DNA from: Candidatus Cryptobacteroides avistercoris
GTDB lineage: Bacteria; Bacteroidota; Bacteroidia; Bacteroidales; UBA932
Direction of reading: 5' to 3'
NCBI GenBank assembly: GCA_017695095.1
Contig: JADILW010000110.1
Location: 1 to 46,302 of the forward strand
DNA length: 46,302 bases
Each line of letters begins with the position of its first letter. Positions within the stretch are counted from its first letter, which is position 1. Of this stretch, positions 15,879-24,318 are shown piece after piece. Below the pieces are notes generated by a model that did no database searches, was not told the origin of the DNA, and saw only the letters and a list, made by a program, of their open reading frames with translations. The position numbers and the translations under genes were made by a program.

Positions 15879-16256
15879 CTATTTCTCCGACTTCTCGGAT
15901 TTCTCAGCCTTTTCAGCCTTCTCGGACTTGCCGTTGTCCGCGGGAGCGGAGGCGGCGCCGTCGAGAGAAACTGAGTTCTTGTCGACGCGGAGCTTGACCT
16001 CGCCGTCGACCTTGATCAGCACGGTACGGTCGTCGACGTCGCAGATGACGCCGTAGATACCCCCGGCAGTCACCACGTGGTCGCCTTTCTTGAGAGCCTT
16101 GCGCATCTCCTCGAGGGCCTTCTGCTGCTTGCGCTGGGGACGGATCATGAAGAGCCACATCACAAGGATGAGAAGGATGAGCATTATCCACATGCTGGCG
16201 GCTCCTCCGGCAGCCTGTCCTGATGCGGCTGCGGTCTGTAAAATCATTGTAAGCAT
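15879..16256 (-). CDS. yajC: Sec translocase accessory subunit YajC
   Basis: Single-span membrane protein of 125 residues that associates with SecDF. Seen: membrane helix at residues 22-39 (MWIMLILLILVMWLFMI), the conserved RPQRKQQKALEEMRKALKKG, and GDHVVTAGGIYGVI. The C-terminal tail is an alternating Lys/Glu/Ser repeat (KSEKAEKAEK), unusual low-complexity. The start one base after the nusB stop shows an operon. M4 is an alternative start. Confidence 0.92.
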   Translation of the reverse strand: MLTMILQTAAASGQAAGGAASMWIMLILLILVMWLFMIRPQRKQQKALEEMRKALKKGDHVVTAGGIYGVICDVDDRTVLIKVDGEVKLRVDKNSVSLDGAASAPADNGKSEKAEKAEKSEKSEK

Positions 16257-16257
16257 T

Positions 16258-17178
16258 CTATTCGTGTTTATTGATCAGTTTGTCCAATAGTCCGTTAACG
16301 AAACTGCTGCTCTCGGGCGTGCTGTAGCCCTTCGCGATCTCCACGTACTCGTTGATGATGATCTTCGCGGAGGTCCCGGGATGCGCCTCGGATTCCGCCA
16401 TGCCGCACACGATGAGAGCCAGGTCGGTGGTGCATATCCTGTCGCGGTTCCACTTCGGCGTGAGCTCGGCTATGCGGTCGAAATAGGCGGCGAAGTTGGT
16501 GTAGGCCGCGCGCAGTATCTTGTAGACGAAGAGCTTGTCGCTGTCGAGCCCCCTGCCGTCGGCGGCGTCGCTGCGGTAGAGCGGAGGAAGGCTCCAGCGT
16601 TCTCCGGCGGCGAGCGACGCCATGGTCTTGCGGCACCAGCTCGCGGCGTAGCCCAGGTCGTCGTTCCAGTAGATCGACATGTCCTCGAGTATGTCCTCCA
16701 GTTCGGGGTCGTCCTCCAGCTCGCGCTCGTAGATGCGGCTCCACAGACGCGCGTCGTCCTCGAGCCCCGACTCCTCCTTCTCCATATATTCTTTGAAGTA
16801 TTTCCTGTCCCTTATGCGCTCGTAGAGGTGGCGCAGGAACACGTCGTACTGCTCCCATGAGAACTTTTTCTTCGAGATTATCTTGGTGAAGTCGGGGTCC
16901 TGGGTCAGGAGAGGGGTGATTCCGTTCTCCACGAAGCGCAGGTTGGGATTGAGTTCCTCCTCGGTTGGCCTGAACTTGGAGCGGGCCGCCTCGATGCGCG
17001 AGCGGGCTTCCGCGGTCAGCGGGCCGACCAAGGAGAGCAGGAACAGATACAGGTCCCTGGCCGCCTCGCAGGAGGTTTCCATCAGGGCTTCCACCTCCTT
17101 GAGCGTCATCCCTTGGTTTTCCGCGTAGCAGTAGACTGCCTTGAACAGCTTCATGCGGAGAATTCTGCGGTTGAGCAT
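16258..17178 (-). CDS. nusB: Transcription antitermination factor NusB, long Bacteroidota form
   Basis: RNA-binding helical protein of 306 residues that binds boxA RNA with NusE. The usual bacterial NusB is about 140 residues and corresponds here to the C-terminal half; Bacteroidota versions have an N-terminal extension. Seen: MLNRRILRMKLFKAVYCYAE start, KLFVYKILRAAYTNF near residue 197, and the C-terminal EIAKGYSTPESSSFVNGLLDK. I take ATG 17178 instead of the TTG 12 bases upstream. A -7 box lies at 17201-17208. It heads the nusB-yajC-ybbR-coaE-DUF5606-rimO operon. Confidence 0.9.
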   Translation of the reverse strand: MLNRRILRMKLFKAVYCYAENQGMTLKEVEALMETSCEAARDLYLFLLSLVGPLTAEARSRIEAARSKFRPTEEELNPNLRFVENGITPLLTQDPDFTKIISKKKFSWEQYDVFLRHLYERIRDRKYFKEYMEKEESGLEDDARLWSRIYERELEDDPELEDILEDMSIYWNDDLGYAASWCRKTMASLAAGERWSLPPLYRSDAADGRGLDSDKLFVYKILRAAYTNFAAYFDRIAELTPKWNRDRICTTDLALIVCGMAESEAHPGTSAKIIINEYVEIAKGYSTPESSSFVNGLLDKLINKHE

Positions 17179-17200
17179 ACTTTCAAACAAAATTGACGTG

Positions 17201-17208
17201 CAAAGATA
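17201..17208 (-). promoter_or_regulatory. -7 promoter box of the nusB operon
   Basis: Minus-strand TATCTTTG, exact TAnnTTTG match, 22 bases above the ATG. It is divergent with the box at 17231-17238. Confidence 0.65.
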
Positions 17209-17230
17209 GCAAGTAATCCATAAAAAGTCT

Positions 17231-17238
17231 TATTTTTG
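17231..17238 (+). promoter_or_regulatory. -7 promoter box of the PUR-like gene operon
   Basis: TATTTTTG matches TAnnTTTG and would start transcription near 17242, about 20 bases before the ATG at 17263. Confidence 0.55.
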
Positions 17239-17262
17239 CGTAAATAATACACGAAGATTTAT

Positions 17263-17607
17263 ATGTACAAAGAAGATTACGACCGCTCCCGCTTCGACAG
17301 CAAGGACGGAGACGAAGTTTATTCCAAACCCGTCAGGGCTGGTAAACGTACATACTTTTTTGACGTAAAGACCACAAGAGGCAACAAGGACTACTACCTG
17401 ACCATCACCGAGAGCAAGCGCCGCAACAATCCCGACGGCAGCTTCACCTACGACAAGCACAAGATCTTCCTCTACAAGGAGGACTTCGAGAAATTCTCCG
17501 AAGGTCTTGCCGAAATCATAGAATACATCAAGAGCAACTGCTTCAACGGCGAAATCCCCCAGCACCGCACAGACGGCGACCCTGACATAGAATTCGAGGA
17601 TCTCTGA
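17263..17607 (+). CDS. PUR-alpha-like nucleic-acid-binding protein (DUF3276)
   Basis: Small cytoplasmic protein of 114 residues of the DUF3276 family, which has the single-stranded nucleic-acid-binding PUR fold. Seen: VRAGKRTYFFDVKTTRGN near residue 25, DYYLTITESKR near residue 46, and HKIFLYKEDFEKFSEGL near residue 68, the beta-beta-beta-beta-alpha pattern of PUR repeats. Its stop overlaps the ATG of the amidohydrolase (TGATGG), so both are cotranscribed. The biological target is not known. Confidence 0.88.
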   Translation: MYKEDYDRSRFDSKDGDEVYSKPVRAGKRTYFFDVKTTRGNKDYYLTITESKRRNNPDGSFTYDKHKIFLYKEDFEKFSEGLAEIIEYIKSNCFNGEIPQHRTDGDPDIEFEDL

Positions 17608-18884
17608 TGGGCGCCATACTGCTGAGGGACATAAGCGTAGATGATGTCAGGAAAGACATTCTGATTCAGGACGGACTGATCCGCAGGATAGAGCCTGCCG
17701 GGTCCGGTTCTTCCTGGGACCTTGCGGGCGACATCGAAATCATGGACTGCAGCGGCAAGGTCGCGGTCCCCGGATTCGTCAACATGCACACCCACTCCCC
17801 CATGTCCCTGATGCGCGGCATAGGCGAGGACATGATCTTCCAGGACTGGCTCGCCAGGATCTGGAAGGTCGAGGACAGGCTCGACAAGGAATATGTCTAC
17901 TGGGCCACCAAGGTCGCCTGCCTCGAGATGATCCGCACAGGCACCACCACCTTCAACGACCAGTACTGGTTCTTCGACACCTCGGTGCAGGCCGCCCGCG
18001 AGATGGGAGTCCGCATAGCCACGGGCTACGACGTGATGGACAAAGGCAGCAGCATGGAGCGCGAGCGCCAGAAGGAGCAGTGCATGTCCAAGAGCGCGCA
18101 GTACCTCGGGGAGAAAGGCGGCAACGGGCTCATCTACAACCTGGCGTTCCACGCAATCTACTCGGTAAGCGAGGAGATGATGCTGTGGACGGCGGAGTTC
18201 GCCCGGGAGCACGACCTCAACCTGCACATCCACCTCTGCGAGACGCGCAAGGAAGTGGAGGACTGCAAGGCGGCCCACGGCGGACTGACCCCCGTGGAAT
18301 ACCTCGACAGGCTGGGCATACTCTCACCCCGGCTGCTCGCCGCGCACACCCTCTGGGTCACCCCGCACGACATCGAACTGCTCGCCGCGCACGGAGTCAA
18401 CTGCATCCACAACGTCAACTCCAACACCAAGCTGGCCTCCGGCTACCGCTTCCTCTACAACGAGATGCGCGACGCCGGCATCAACGTGTGCATAGGCACC
18501 GACGGATGCGCTTCGTCGAACAACCTCGACATGCTCGAGGCCATGAAGACCTCGGCAATATTCCAGAAGGCCTGGAGGGACGACCCCTCGGCGCTCCCCC
18601 TCGACGAGCTGCTTGCCATGGCCACGGTCAACGGGGCCCGCGCCCTGCGCTTCGACGGCGGCAGGATAGCCGAAGGCGCGGTGGCCGACATCAACATTGT
18701 CGACACCGACAACAGCTTCTTCCTCTCCCCCGGACCTTTCCTCGCCAATCTGGTATATTCAGCCCATTCGGACTGCATCGACTCGGTGATATGCAACGGA
18801 AAGTTCCTGATGCGCCACAGGGAGATTCCCGACGAGAAAGAAATACTGACCGAAGCACGCAAGGTGCTTGCCAAAATATCATAA
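17607..18884 (+). CDS. Amidohydrolase, MTA/SAH (or related purine) deaminase family
   Basis: Metal-dependent deaminase/hydrolase of 425 residues. Seen: FVNMHTHSPMSLMRG near residue 58 (HxH metal ligands), the HIHLCETRKEVED segment near residue 206 (third His), LAAHTLWVTPHDI near residue 246 (fourth His) and IGTDGCASSNN near residue 297 (metal Asp). The family includes 5'-methylthioadenosine/S-adenosylhomocysteine deaminase and guanine/chloro-s-triazine deaminases. The next gene is a purine nucleoside phosphorylase 12 bases downstream, which supports a purine-salvage role: deamination to an inosine compound, then phosphorolysis. Exact substrate is inferred. Confidence 0.82.
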   Translation: MGAILLRDISVDDVRKDILIQDGLIRRIEPAGSGSSWDLAGDIEIMDCSGKVAVPGFVNMHTHSPMSLMRGIGEDMIFQDWLARIWKVEDRLDKEYVYWATKVACLEMIRTGTTTFNDQYWFFDTSVQAAREMGVRIATGYDVMDKGSSMERERQKEQCMSKSAQYLGEKGGNGLIYNLAFHAIYSVSEEMMLWTAEFAREHDLNLHIHLCETRKEVEDCKAAHGGLTPVEYLDRLGILSPRLLAAHTLWVTPHDIELLAAHGVNCIHNVNSNTKLASGYRFLYNEMRDAGINVCIGTDGCASSNNLDMLEAMKTSAIFQKAWRDDPSALPLDELLAMATVNGARALRFDGGRIAEGAVADINIVDTDNSFFLSPGPFLANLVYSAHSDCIDSVICNGKFLMRHREIPDEKEILTEARKVLAKIS

Positions 18885-18896
18885 AACATTGAAACT

Positions 18897-19724
18897 ATGG
18901 ACCAACGACTACAGACCATCAAGCAATGCGCCGATTTCCTGAAGGAAAAGACAGGGGGTCGCATGCCGCTTGCCGGCATAGTCCTCGGCAGCGGGCTGGG
19001 CAAGCTCGCCGAGAGAATCGAGGACCCGACCGTAATCCCCTACGGCGACATTCCCGGTTTTCCTGTGTCCACGGCGATAGGACATAAGGGGAACTTCATC
19101 ATCGGCACCCTCGGCGGCAAGACCGTCATCGCCATGCAGGGACGCTTCCACTACTACGAAGGCTACAGCATGGACATGGTCACTCTCGGCATCCGGGTCA
19201 TGAAGAGCCTCGGCATCGAATATCTCTTCGTCTCCAACGCCGCCGGAGCCTGCAACCAGGACTACAAGGTAGGCGACCTGATCATCATCCGCGACCACAT
19301 CAACATGATGCCCAACCCCCTCGTCGGACCCAACCTCGAGGAATTCGGCCCGCGCTTCCCCGACATGACCTGCGCCTACGACCTCAAGCTACAGTCGCTC
19401 GCCGAGCAGATCTGCGAGGAGCTCCAGATTCCGGTCAAGAAGGGCGTCTATTTCGGAAGCACCGGCCCTTCGTATGAGACTCCGGCCGAAGTCCGCTTCT
19501 TCCACACCGTGGGGGCCGACCTCGTGGGCATGTCCACGATTCCCGAGGTCATAGTCGCCAGACACTGCGGCATCAAGGTGTTCGGCATGTCGGTGGTCAC
19601 CAACATGTCCAACTTCCTCAATCTCGAGAAGAACTTCAACGACGGCGACGACGTGGTCAAGCAGGCCGACACCGCCGCCGACCGCATGGCGGAGCTGTTC
19701 ATCAGGATGATCGCAGCTCTCTGA
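18897..19724 (+). CDS. punA: Purine nucleoside phosphorylase (trimeric, inosine/guanosine type)
   Basis: Cleaves purine nucleosides with phosphate to free base and ribose 1-phosphate in the cytoplasm, 275 residues. Seen: [14 protein letters not shown] at residue 22 (phosphate-binding Ser), [17 protein letters not shown] near residue 59, [11 protein letters not shown] near residue 80, [16 protein letters not shown] near residue 112, and the base-binding [20 protein letters not shown] near residue 217 (Glu and Asn). The length and the GSGLG start are typical of the trimeric class. It is the last gene of the three-gene plus-strand operon and is followed by element B. Confidence 0.94.
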   Translation: MDQRLQTIKQCADFLKEKTGGRMPLAGIVLGSGLGKLAERIEDPTVIPYGDIPGFPVSTAIGHKGNFIIGTLGGKTVIAMQGRFHYYEGYSMDMVTLGIRVMKSLGIEYLFVSNAAGACNQDYKVGDLIIIRDHINMMPNPLVGPNLEEFGPRFPDMTCAYDLKLQSLAEQICEELQIPVKKGVYFGSTGPSYETPAEVRFFHTVGADLVGMSTIPEVIVARHCGIKVFGMSVVTNMSNFLNLEKNFNDGDDVVKQADTAADRMAELFIRMIAAL

Positions 19725-19805
19725 GCACAACACCAAATGCCCGGAGGCAAGTACGCCCCCTGGCGAATCTAACCGCCCGCGACTAACGGTATCATACAAT
19801 GCGCC

Positions 19806-19941
19806 GACCGGGGATACTGTCCCCGTAGAGGCTAGCCGCCCGCGGCTGTGAGCGGGCGATGCTCCAAAGCCGGATTGCAAATCCGGCTTTGGAGCATCGA
19901 TGGAGCGAAGCGAAACCTCTGCGGGGGCAGTATCCCCGGTC
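19806..19941. repeat. Structured element B (large stem-loop with conserved core and nested palindrome)
   Basis: Outer arms 19806-19831 and 19916-19941 pair over all 26 positions with two G-U pairs. Stem 1 is GCCCGC 19837-19842 with GCGGGC 19852-19857 (element A has GTCCGC/GCGGAC). Stem 2 is a perfect 20-bp helix, 19857-19876 with 19880-19899, closed by GCA; its tip is the small-palindrome core GGATTGCAAATCC. Unpaired parts match element A (GAGGCTAGCCG, GGCTGTGAGCGG, CGATGGAGCGAAGCGAAACCT). It fills the gap between convergent punA and the DUF4923 gene. Confidence 0.85.
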
Positions 19942-19965
19942 GCGTTCGCTTCCGAATAGAATACG

Positions 19966-20489
19966 TTACTTGACGCGGCTGAGCTCGAAGCCGATCTTCA
20001 GACCGTCATACTGGTCGATGAGAGAAGTCAGGGCCCCGATCTTCGAATCGCCGACCGTGGAAGAGATCTTGGAGATGAAGTCCAGCAACTTGTCGGCATT
20101 GAAGAGCAGCTGCATGCTGTTCAGGCTCACGCTGACGTCGGTCTTGAGAGACACGCCCTTGAGTTTCTCGTTCTTGCCATAATCCAGCTCTATCGTGCCC
20201 TCCTCCTGGGAGAAAGTGTACTGGCCGGAGAAATTCATCTTGTTGAAAGTGGTCGTGAAGGTGCCAGTTCCGATGCGGCGTTCATCAGCACGTTGTCGCC
20301 TGTGAACTTGACCGCAGAACCGGAGAACTCCCAGTTACCCTCTATATTCTTGGGGATCACGTCAAGCTGCTCCACTACGGAGCCTACCACATCCTTTCCC
20401 TTGTTGAGCAGGTCCTTGAAAGACTGTCCGTAAACCTGGACCCCGCCCACGAAGAGCAGAGCAGCTATGATCATCATAGCCTTTTTCAT
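19966..20489 (-). pseudogene. DUF4923 family gene, broken by a frameshift and internal deletion
   Basis: A secreted family of unknown function in Bacteroidales, normally near 200 residues. The first part (20489 down to about 20270) has a signal peptide (KKAMMIIAALLFVGGVQVYGQ), then NIEGNWEFSGSAVKFTGDNV. The second part, in another frame from about 20265 to 19966, has GTGTFTTTFNKMNFSGQYTF and ends LLFNADKLLDFISKIS...YDGLKIGFEL, the typical family end. Against the family as I recall it, some 20 residues between NVLMNA and GTGTF are missing at the junction. Either a real inactivating deletion or an assembly error. The start lies 4 bases after dsbD. Confidence 0.7.
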
Positions 20490-20493
20490 GATT

Positions 20494-22275
20494 CTATTCA
20501 GATAAGAAATTTATGTATCCCTGTATGTCCAGATCGTAGGCTCTGGGCCCCTTGAGTATGTTGCCGTCGGAGTCCAGCACGAAATAGTTGGGCTGGGAGT
20601 TCACCTTGAAGCGGGTGAGGGCGATATAGGAATTGAGCCTGCCCACGTCCTTCAGAGGCTTGCCGTTGTCGTTGAGAATCTGCTCGGACTCGGGAATCTT
20701 CGTCTTGTCGTCGACATATAGGGCAAGAATCACGAAATCCTCACGGAGCATGCGCAGCACCTCCGGGTCGGACCAGACCCTGGCCTCCATCTCGCGGCAG
20801 TTCACGCAGCCGTGTCCGGTGATGTCCACGAAGATTCGCTTCCCGCTGCGGCGTGCAGCCGCGACGGCGTCGTCGATATTGTCGTAGGCTTTCAGCCCGT
20901 GGGCTATGGTTATCATCCCGTCAGCGTCCTGCACCTCGGCGGGAACCGCGGCGGCCGCAGACTCGCGGCTTATCACGAAGTCCTGGGTCTCCATCGGAGG
21001 AAGGTAGCCCGAAAGCGCCTTGAGGGGTGCTCCGAACATTCCGGGAATCATATAGACCACGAAGGAGAACACCGCTATCGCGAGCGCGAGCCTACCGACC
21101 GACAGATGCTCCGTCGGCGAGTCATACTTGAAGCGCAGTTTGCCGAGAAGATAGAGGCCCAGCATGGTGAACACAACTATCCATATCGCCAGATAGACCT
21201 CCCTGTCGAGAAGCCCCCAGTGATAGGTCTGGTCGGCCACGCTCAGGAACTTGAGTCCCAGCGCAATCTCTATGAATCCCAGCACCACCTTGACCGAATT
21301 CAGCCAGCCGCCGCTCTTGGGCAGCTTCTTGAGCAGCGAGGGGAACAGGGCGAAGATCGTGAAAGGCAGCGCGAAGGCCACGCTGAACGCGAGCATCGTG
21401 ACCATCGGAGCCCAGAATTCGCCCTGGGTGCTCTTTATCAGCACGGTGCCGACTATGGGGCCGGTGCAGCTGAAGCTCACGAGCACCAGGGTCAGAGCCA
21501 GGAAGAACACTCCCCCGAGGCCCTTGCGCTCGCTCTTCCTGTCGGCGTCGTTGGTCCATTTCGACGGCAGAGTGATCTCGAACGCGCCGAAGAAGCTGGC
21601 CGCAAAGGCCATGAACACCAGGAAGAAGATTATATTGGGCAGCCAGTGCGTCGACAGCCAGTTGAAGATGTCCGCCGTGACCCCGCTTCCGCCGACGAGC
21701 CAGGTGATGCCGATTATCGCGGAGATGGGCACCGTGTAGAGCAGCACTATGAACAGGCCGTACATCATGGCCTTGAAGCGACCGGCGGTCGCCGAACCGC
21801 TGCCCTTCAGGAAGAAGGAGATGGTCATCGGAACCATGGGGAACACGCAGGGGGTCAGCAGCATCGCAAAGCCCCAGAGTATGGCCTCGAGTATCAGACC
21901 CCAGAGCGAAGAGCCGGAGGATGCAGGCTCCGCTTCCGAAACCGTGGTCTCAGGGGCTGAGGCACCGGAATCAGGAGCCGGAAGGCTCAGGGAGCCGGGC
22001 AGCTGGAGCGCGGGCGAGGCCGGAGCCGGGGCTTCAGAGGCCTGGGCATGCTCCTTCCCGTCGAGATAGAGGTCGAACTCCCAGTCTTCGGGCATGTTGC
22101 ACTGAGTGCCTATGCAGCTCATGAAGTCGATCGTGCCGCTGATATGGTCGATGCCGGGACCCGGCTCGCCCGTCAGCACCACGCGCGGGCCGTCCTCCGT
22201 CTGCTCGACCTCTGAAGTCCAGCTCACGGTAGGCCCAGCCTGGAGGACCATGAAGAAAAGAAGAAGGTTCAACAT
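20494..22275 (-). CDS. dsbD: Thiol:disulfide interchange protein DsbD, with a very short N-terminal domain
   Basis: Membrane protein of 593 residues that carries electrons from cytoplasmic thioredoxin to the periplasm. Seen: N-terminal FMSCIGTQCNMP (CxxxxC pair of the alpha domain) at residues 51-62, a Pro/Ala/Ser linker, eight hydrophobic segments including LLTPCVFPMVPMT and VSFSCTGPIVGT (the membrane Cys pair), and a C-terminal thioredoxin-like domain with GHGCVNCREME. The alpha domain is only about 75 residues, against 110-150 in most homologs, because the middle is missing. It starts directly after the rny stop, so the two are cotranscribed. Confidence 0.92.
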   Translation of the reverse strand: MLNLLLFFMVLQAGPTVSWTSEVEQTEDGPRVVLTGEPGPGIDHISGTIDFMSCIGTQCNMPEDWEFDLYLDGKEHAQASEAPAPASPALQLPGSLSLPAPDSGASAPETTVSEAEPASSGSSLWGLILEAILWGFAMLLTPCVFPMVPMTISFFLKGSGSATAGRFKAMMYGLFIVLLYTVPISAIIGITWLVGGSGVTADIFNWLSTHWLPNIIFFLVFMAFAASFFGAFEITLPSKWTNDADRKSERKGLGGVFFLALTLVLVSFSCTGPIVGTVLIKSTQGEFWAPMVTMLAFSVAFALPFTIFALFPSLLKKLPKSGGWLNSVKVVLGFIEIALGLKFLSVADQTYHWGLLDREVYLAIWIVVFTMLGLYLLGKLRFKYDSPTEHLSVGRLALAIAVFSFVVYMIPGMFGAPLKALSGYLPPMETQDFVISRESAAAAVPAEVQDADGMITIAHGLKAYDNIDDAVAAARRSGKRIFVDITGHGCVNCREMEARVWSDPEVLRMLREDFVILALYVDDKTKIPESEQILNDNGKPLKDVGRLNSYIALTRFKVNSQPNYFVLDSDGNILKGPRAYDLDIQGYINFLSE

Positions 22276-23814
22276 TTATTTTGCTATAGCTACTGAACGT
22301 GTCTCTCTGATGACCGTGATCTTCACCTGTCCGGGATAGGTCATCTCGTCTTGTATCCTCTGGGCTATGTCGGTGGAGAGGCGCGAAGCCTGGTCATCGC
22401 TCACCTCGTCGGCTCCGACTATCACTCGCAGCTCGCGTCCGGCCTGGATTGCGTAGGCCTTGGTCACGCCGGGATATGAGGCGGCAAGGTTCTCCATGCC
22501 CTCGAGTCTCTTGATGTAGGACTCGATCACCTCCCTTCTGGCGCCGGGACGGGCTCCTGAGATTGCGTCGGCCACAAGGACGAGAGGAGAATAGATTGAA
22601 GTCATCTCCATCTCCTCGTGGTGGGCGCCGATGGCGTTGCATATCTCGGGACGCTCCTTGTACTGCTCGGCCATTTTTGCGCCGAGGATGGCGTGGGGAT
22701 ATTCAGGGTCGCTCTCGCACACCTTGCCTATGTCGTGGAGAAGTCCGGCACGCCTGGCTATCTTGGGATTGAGTCCGAGTTCGGAAGCCATGGTGGCGCA
22801 GATGTTGGCCACCTCGCGGGAGTGCTGGAGCAGGTTCTGTCCGTAGGATGAACGGTACTTCATGCGGCCGATGAGCTTCACCAGCTCGATGTTGAGGCCA
22901 TGGATGCCCAGGTCGATGCAGGTGCGCTTTCCGGTCTCGAGTATCTCGTCGTCGAGCTGCTTGCTGACCTTGGCGACCACCTCCTCGATGCGGGCGGGAT
23001 GGATGCGCCCGTCGATGACGAGCTGGTGCAGCGAGAGCCTGGCCACCTCCCTGCGGACGGGGTCGAAGGCAGAGAGCAGGATGGCGTCGGGGGTGTCGTC
23101 CACGACTATCTCGACTCCGGTGGCCGCCTCGAGGGCCCTGATGTTCCTTCCCTCGCGTCCGATGATGCGTCCCTTGACCTCGTCGTTCTCGATGGGGAAG
23201 GTGGTCACGGCATTCTCGATGGCCGTTTCGGTGGCGGTGCGCTGTATGGTGTTGATGACGATGCGCTTGGCCTCGCGTGCGGCGTTCAGCCTGGCTTCGT
23301 CCATGGTGTCGTTGATGTAGGCCTGGGCTTCGGAGCGGGCCTCGGCCTTGAGATTGTCGACCAGCATCTTCTTTGCCTCCTCTGAGGTCATGCCGGCTAT
23401 GCTCTCCAGCTCCTTGTTGACCTGCTGCGTGAGCTTGTTGCACTCCTCCATCTTGGCGTCGAGCTTCTGCCTCTGGGCGTTGAGCTGGCCCTTCTGGGAC
23501 TCGAGGTCGCGCTGGCGGCGGTTGAGCTCTCCGGCCTGCTGGTTGAGCTGGCCCTCGCGGGACTTGATGTTGTTCTCCCTGTCCTTGAGCTCGGAGTTCT
23601 TGTTGCTGACGAACTTCTCGTGTTCGCTCTTGAGCTGCATGAACTTCTCCTTTGCCTGGAAAATCTTCTGCTGCTTGATATTCTCGGCCTCAGCGTTCGC
23701 CTTCTCGATGATGGCGTCGGCGTGTCCCTTGGCTACCAGACGGACTACCGCTATATAAATCGCAATTCCGATGGCCGCACCGGCAATTGCAGCTAGCACA
23801 TAATACAGAAACAT
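22276..23814 (-). CDS. rny: Ribonuclease Y
   Basis: Membrane-anchored endoribonuclease of 512 residues that starts mRNA decay. Domains: N-terminal membrane helix (residues 3-27), a long coiled coil rich in Glu/Lys/Gln to about residue 195, a KH RNA-binding domain with [15 protein letters not shown] near residue 214, and an HD domain with [10 protein letters not shown] near residue 357 (metal-binding HD), followed by [17 protein letters not shown], the RNase Y hallmark. Full family length. Located between 6S RNA and dsbD on the same strand. Confidence 0.96.
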   Translation of the reverse strand: MFLYYVLAAIAGAAIGIAIYIAVVRLVAKGHADAIIEKANAEAENIKQQKIFQAKEKFMQLKSEHEKFVSNKNSELKDRENNIKSREGQLNQQAGELNRRQRDLESQKGQLNAQRQKLDAKMEECNKLTQQVNKELESIAGMTSEEAKKMLVDNLKAEARSEAQAYINDTMDEARLNAAREAKRIVINTIQRTATETAIENAVTTFPIENDEVKGRIIGREGRNIRALEAATGVEIVVDDTPDAILLSAFDPVRREVARLSLHQLVIDGRIHPARIEEVVAKVSKQLDDEILETGKRTCIDLGIHGLNIELVKLIGRMKYRSSYGQNLLQHSREVANICATMASELGLNPKIARRAGLLHDIGKVCESDPEYPHAILGAKMAEQYKERPEICNAIGAHHEEMEMTSIYSPLVLVADAISGARPGARREVIESYIKRLEGMENLAASYPGVTKAYAIQAGRELRVIVGADEVSDDQASRLSTDIAQRIQDEMTYPGQVKITVIRETRSVAIAK

Positions 23815-23839
23815 TGATATATCAATTTACATAAACGTC

Positions 23840-23873
23840 AAAAAAAACAGTACCTGCAAAGCGCAGATACTGT
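23840..23873 (-). terminator. Rho-independent terminator after 6S RNA
   Basis: On the minus strand ACAGTATCTGC (23863-23873) pairs with GCAGGTACTGT (23847-23857) around GCTTT, with one G-U, followed by seven T. It lies just before rny, so part of the upstream transcription stops here. Confidence 0.85.
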
Positions 23874-23881
23874 AGTAAAAA

Positions 23882-24028
23882 GCCGTCAGCCGAACTTTCA
23901 GAAAGCCTCTGAATAAGATTTGGGCTCCGTCCTGTATCGGGCTTCCCGTCGATGCGGGCCTGCCTTCCTCAGCGCGAGTGGACCCGGTTCCGAAGAACTT
24001 GTTGTTTTCAGAAGATGGGCCTGACGGC
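23882..24028 (-). ncRNA. ssrS: 6S RNA (ssrS)
   Basis: About 147 bases. The terminal stem is GCCGTCAG (24021-24028) with CTGACGGC (23882-23889), followed by a long imperfect hairpin: AGAAAACAAC/..., TTCGGAACCGGGTCC, and the apical GGCAGGCCCGCATCGACGGG region, which gives the open-bubble shape of 6S, the RNA that binds the sigma-70 holoenzyme. Position right after zapA and before a strong terminator is typical for 6S in several phyla. The 5' end meets the zapA stop codon, so it may be processed from the zapA mRNA. Called from structure and context; no covariance model was run. Confidence 0.75.
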
Positions 24029-24318
24029 TACTTTTCTTCTCCGTCCAGATATGCGGCGAGATCCTGCTTCAACGAATCCGCTTCGTCCACAAGACTCTGC
24101 AGCTTTCCCTGCGAAAGCAACTTTCCGGCAGCCTCCCTGATCGCGACAAAGACCAGCTTGTCCTCGAAGGGGGTGGTCGGGAACTGCTCGTTGAATTTCT
24201 CCAACATCCTGTTCACGTCACCGGCAGCAAGACGCATCAGACGCTCCATCTCGGGGCTTTCGGCCTCCAGAGGATATTCCCTTCCGGAAATCACGAGGTT
24301 AATGCGCTGCTCCGCCAT
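24028..24318 (-). CDS. zapA: Cell division protein ZapA
   Basis: Small cytoplasmic protein of 96 residues that bundles FtsZ filaments at midcell. Seen: RINLVISGREYPLEAESPEM at the N-terminus, the typical ZapA strand-helix start, then the helical FEDKLVFVAIREAAGKLL and a C-terminal coiled-coil (LQSLVDEADSLKQDLAAYL). I choose ATG 24318, which overlaps the stop of the preceding coiled-coil gene as TGATG and gives the family N-terminus; the ATG 24 bases above lies inside that gene. 6S RNA starts at its stop codon. Confidence 0.9.
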   Translation of the reverse strand: MAEQRINLVISGREYPLEAESPEMERLMRLAAGDVNRMLEKFNEQFPTTPFEDKLVFVAIREAAGKLLSQGKLQSLVDEADSLKQDLAAYLDGEEK

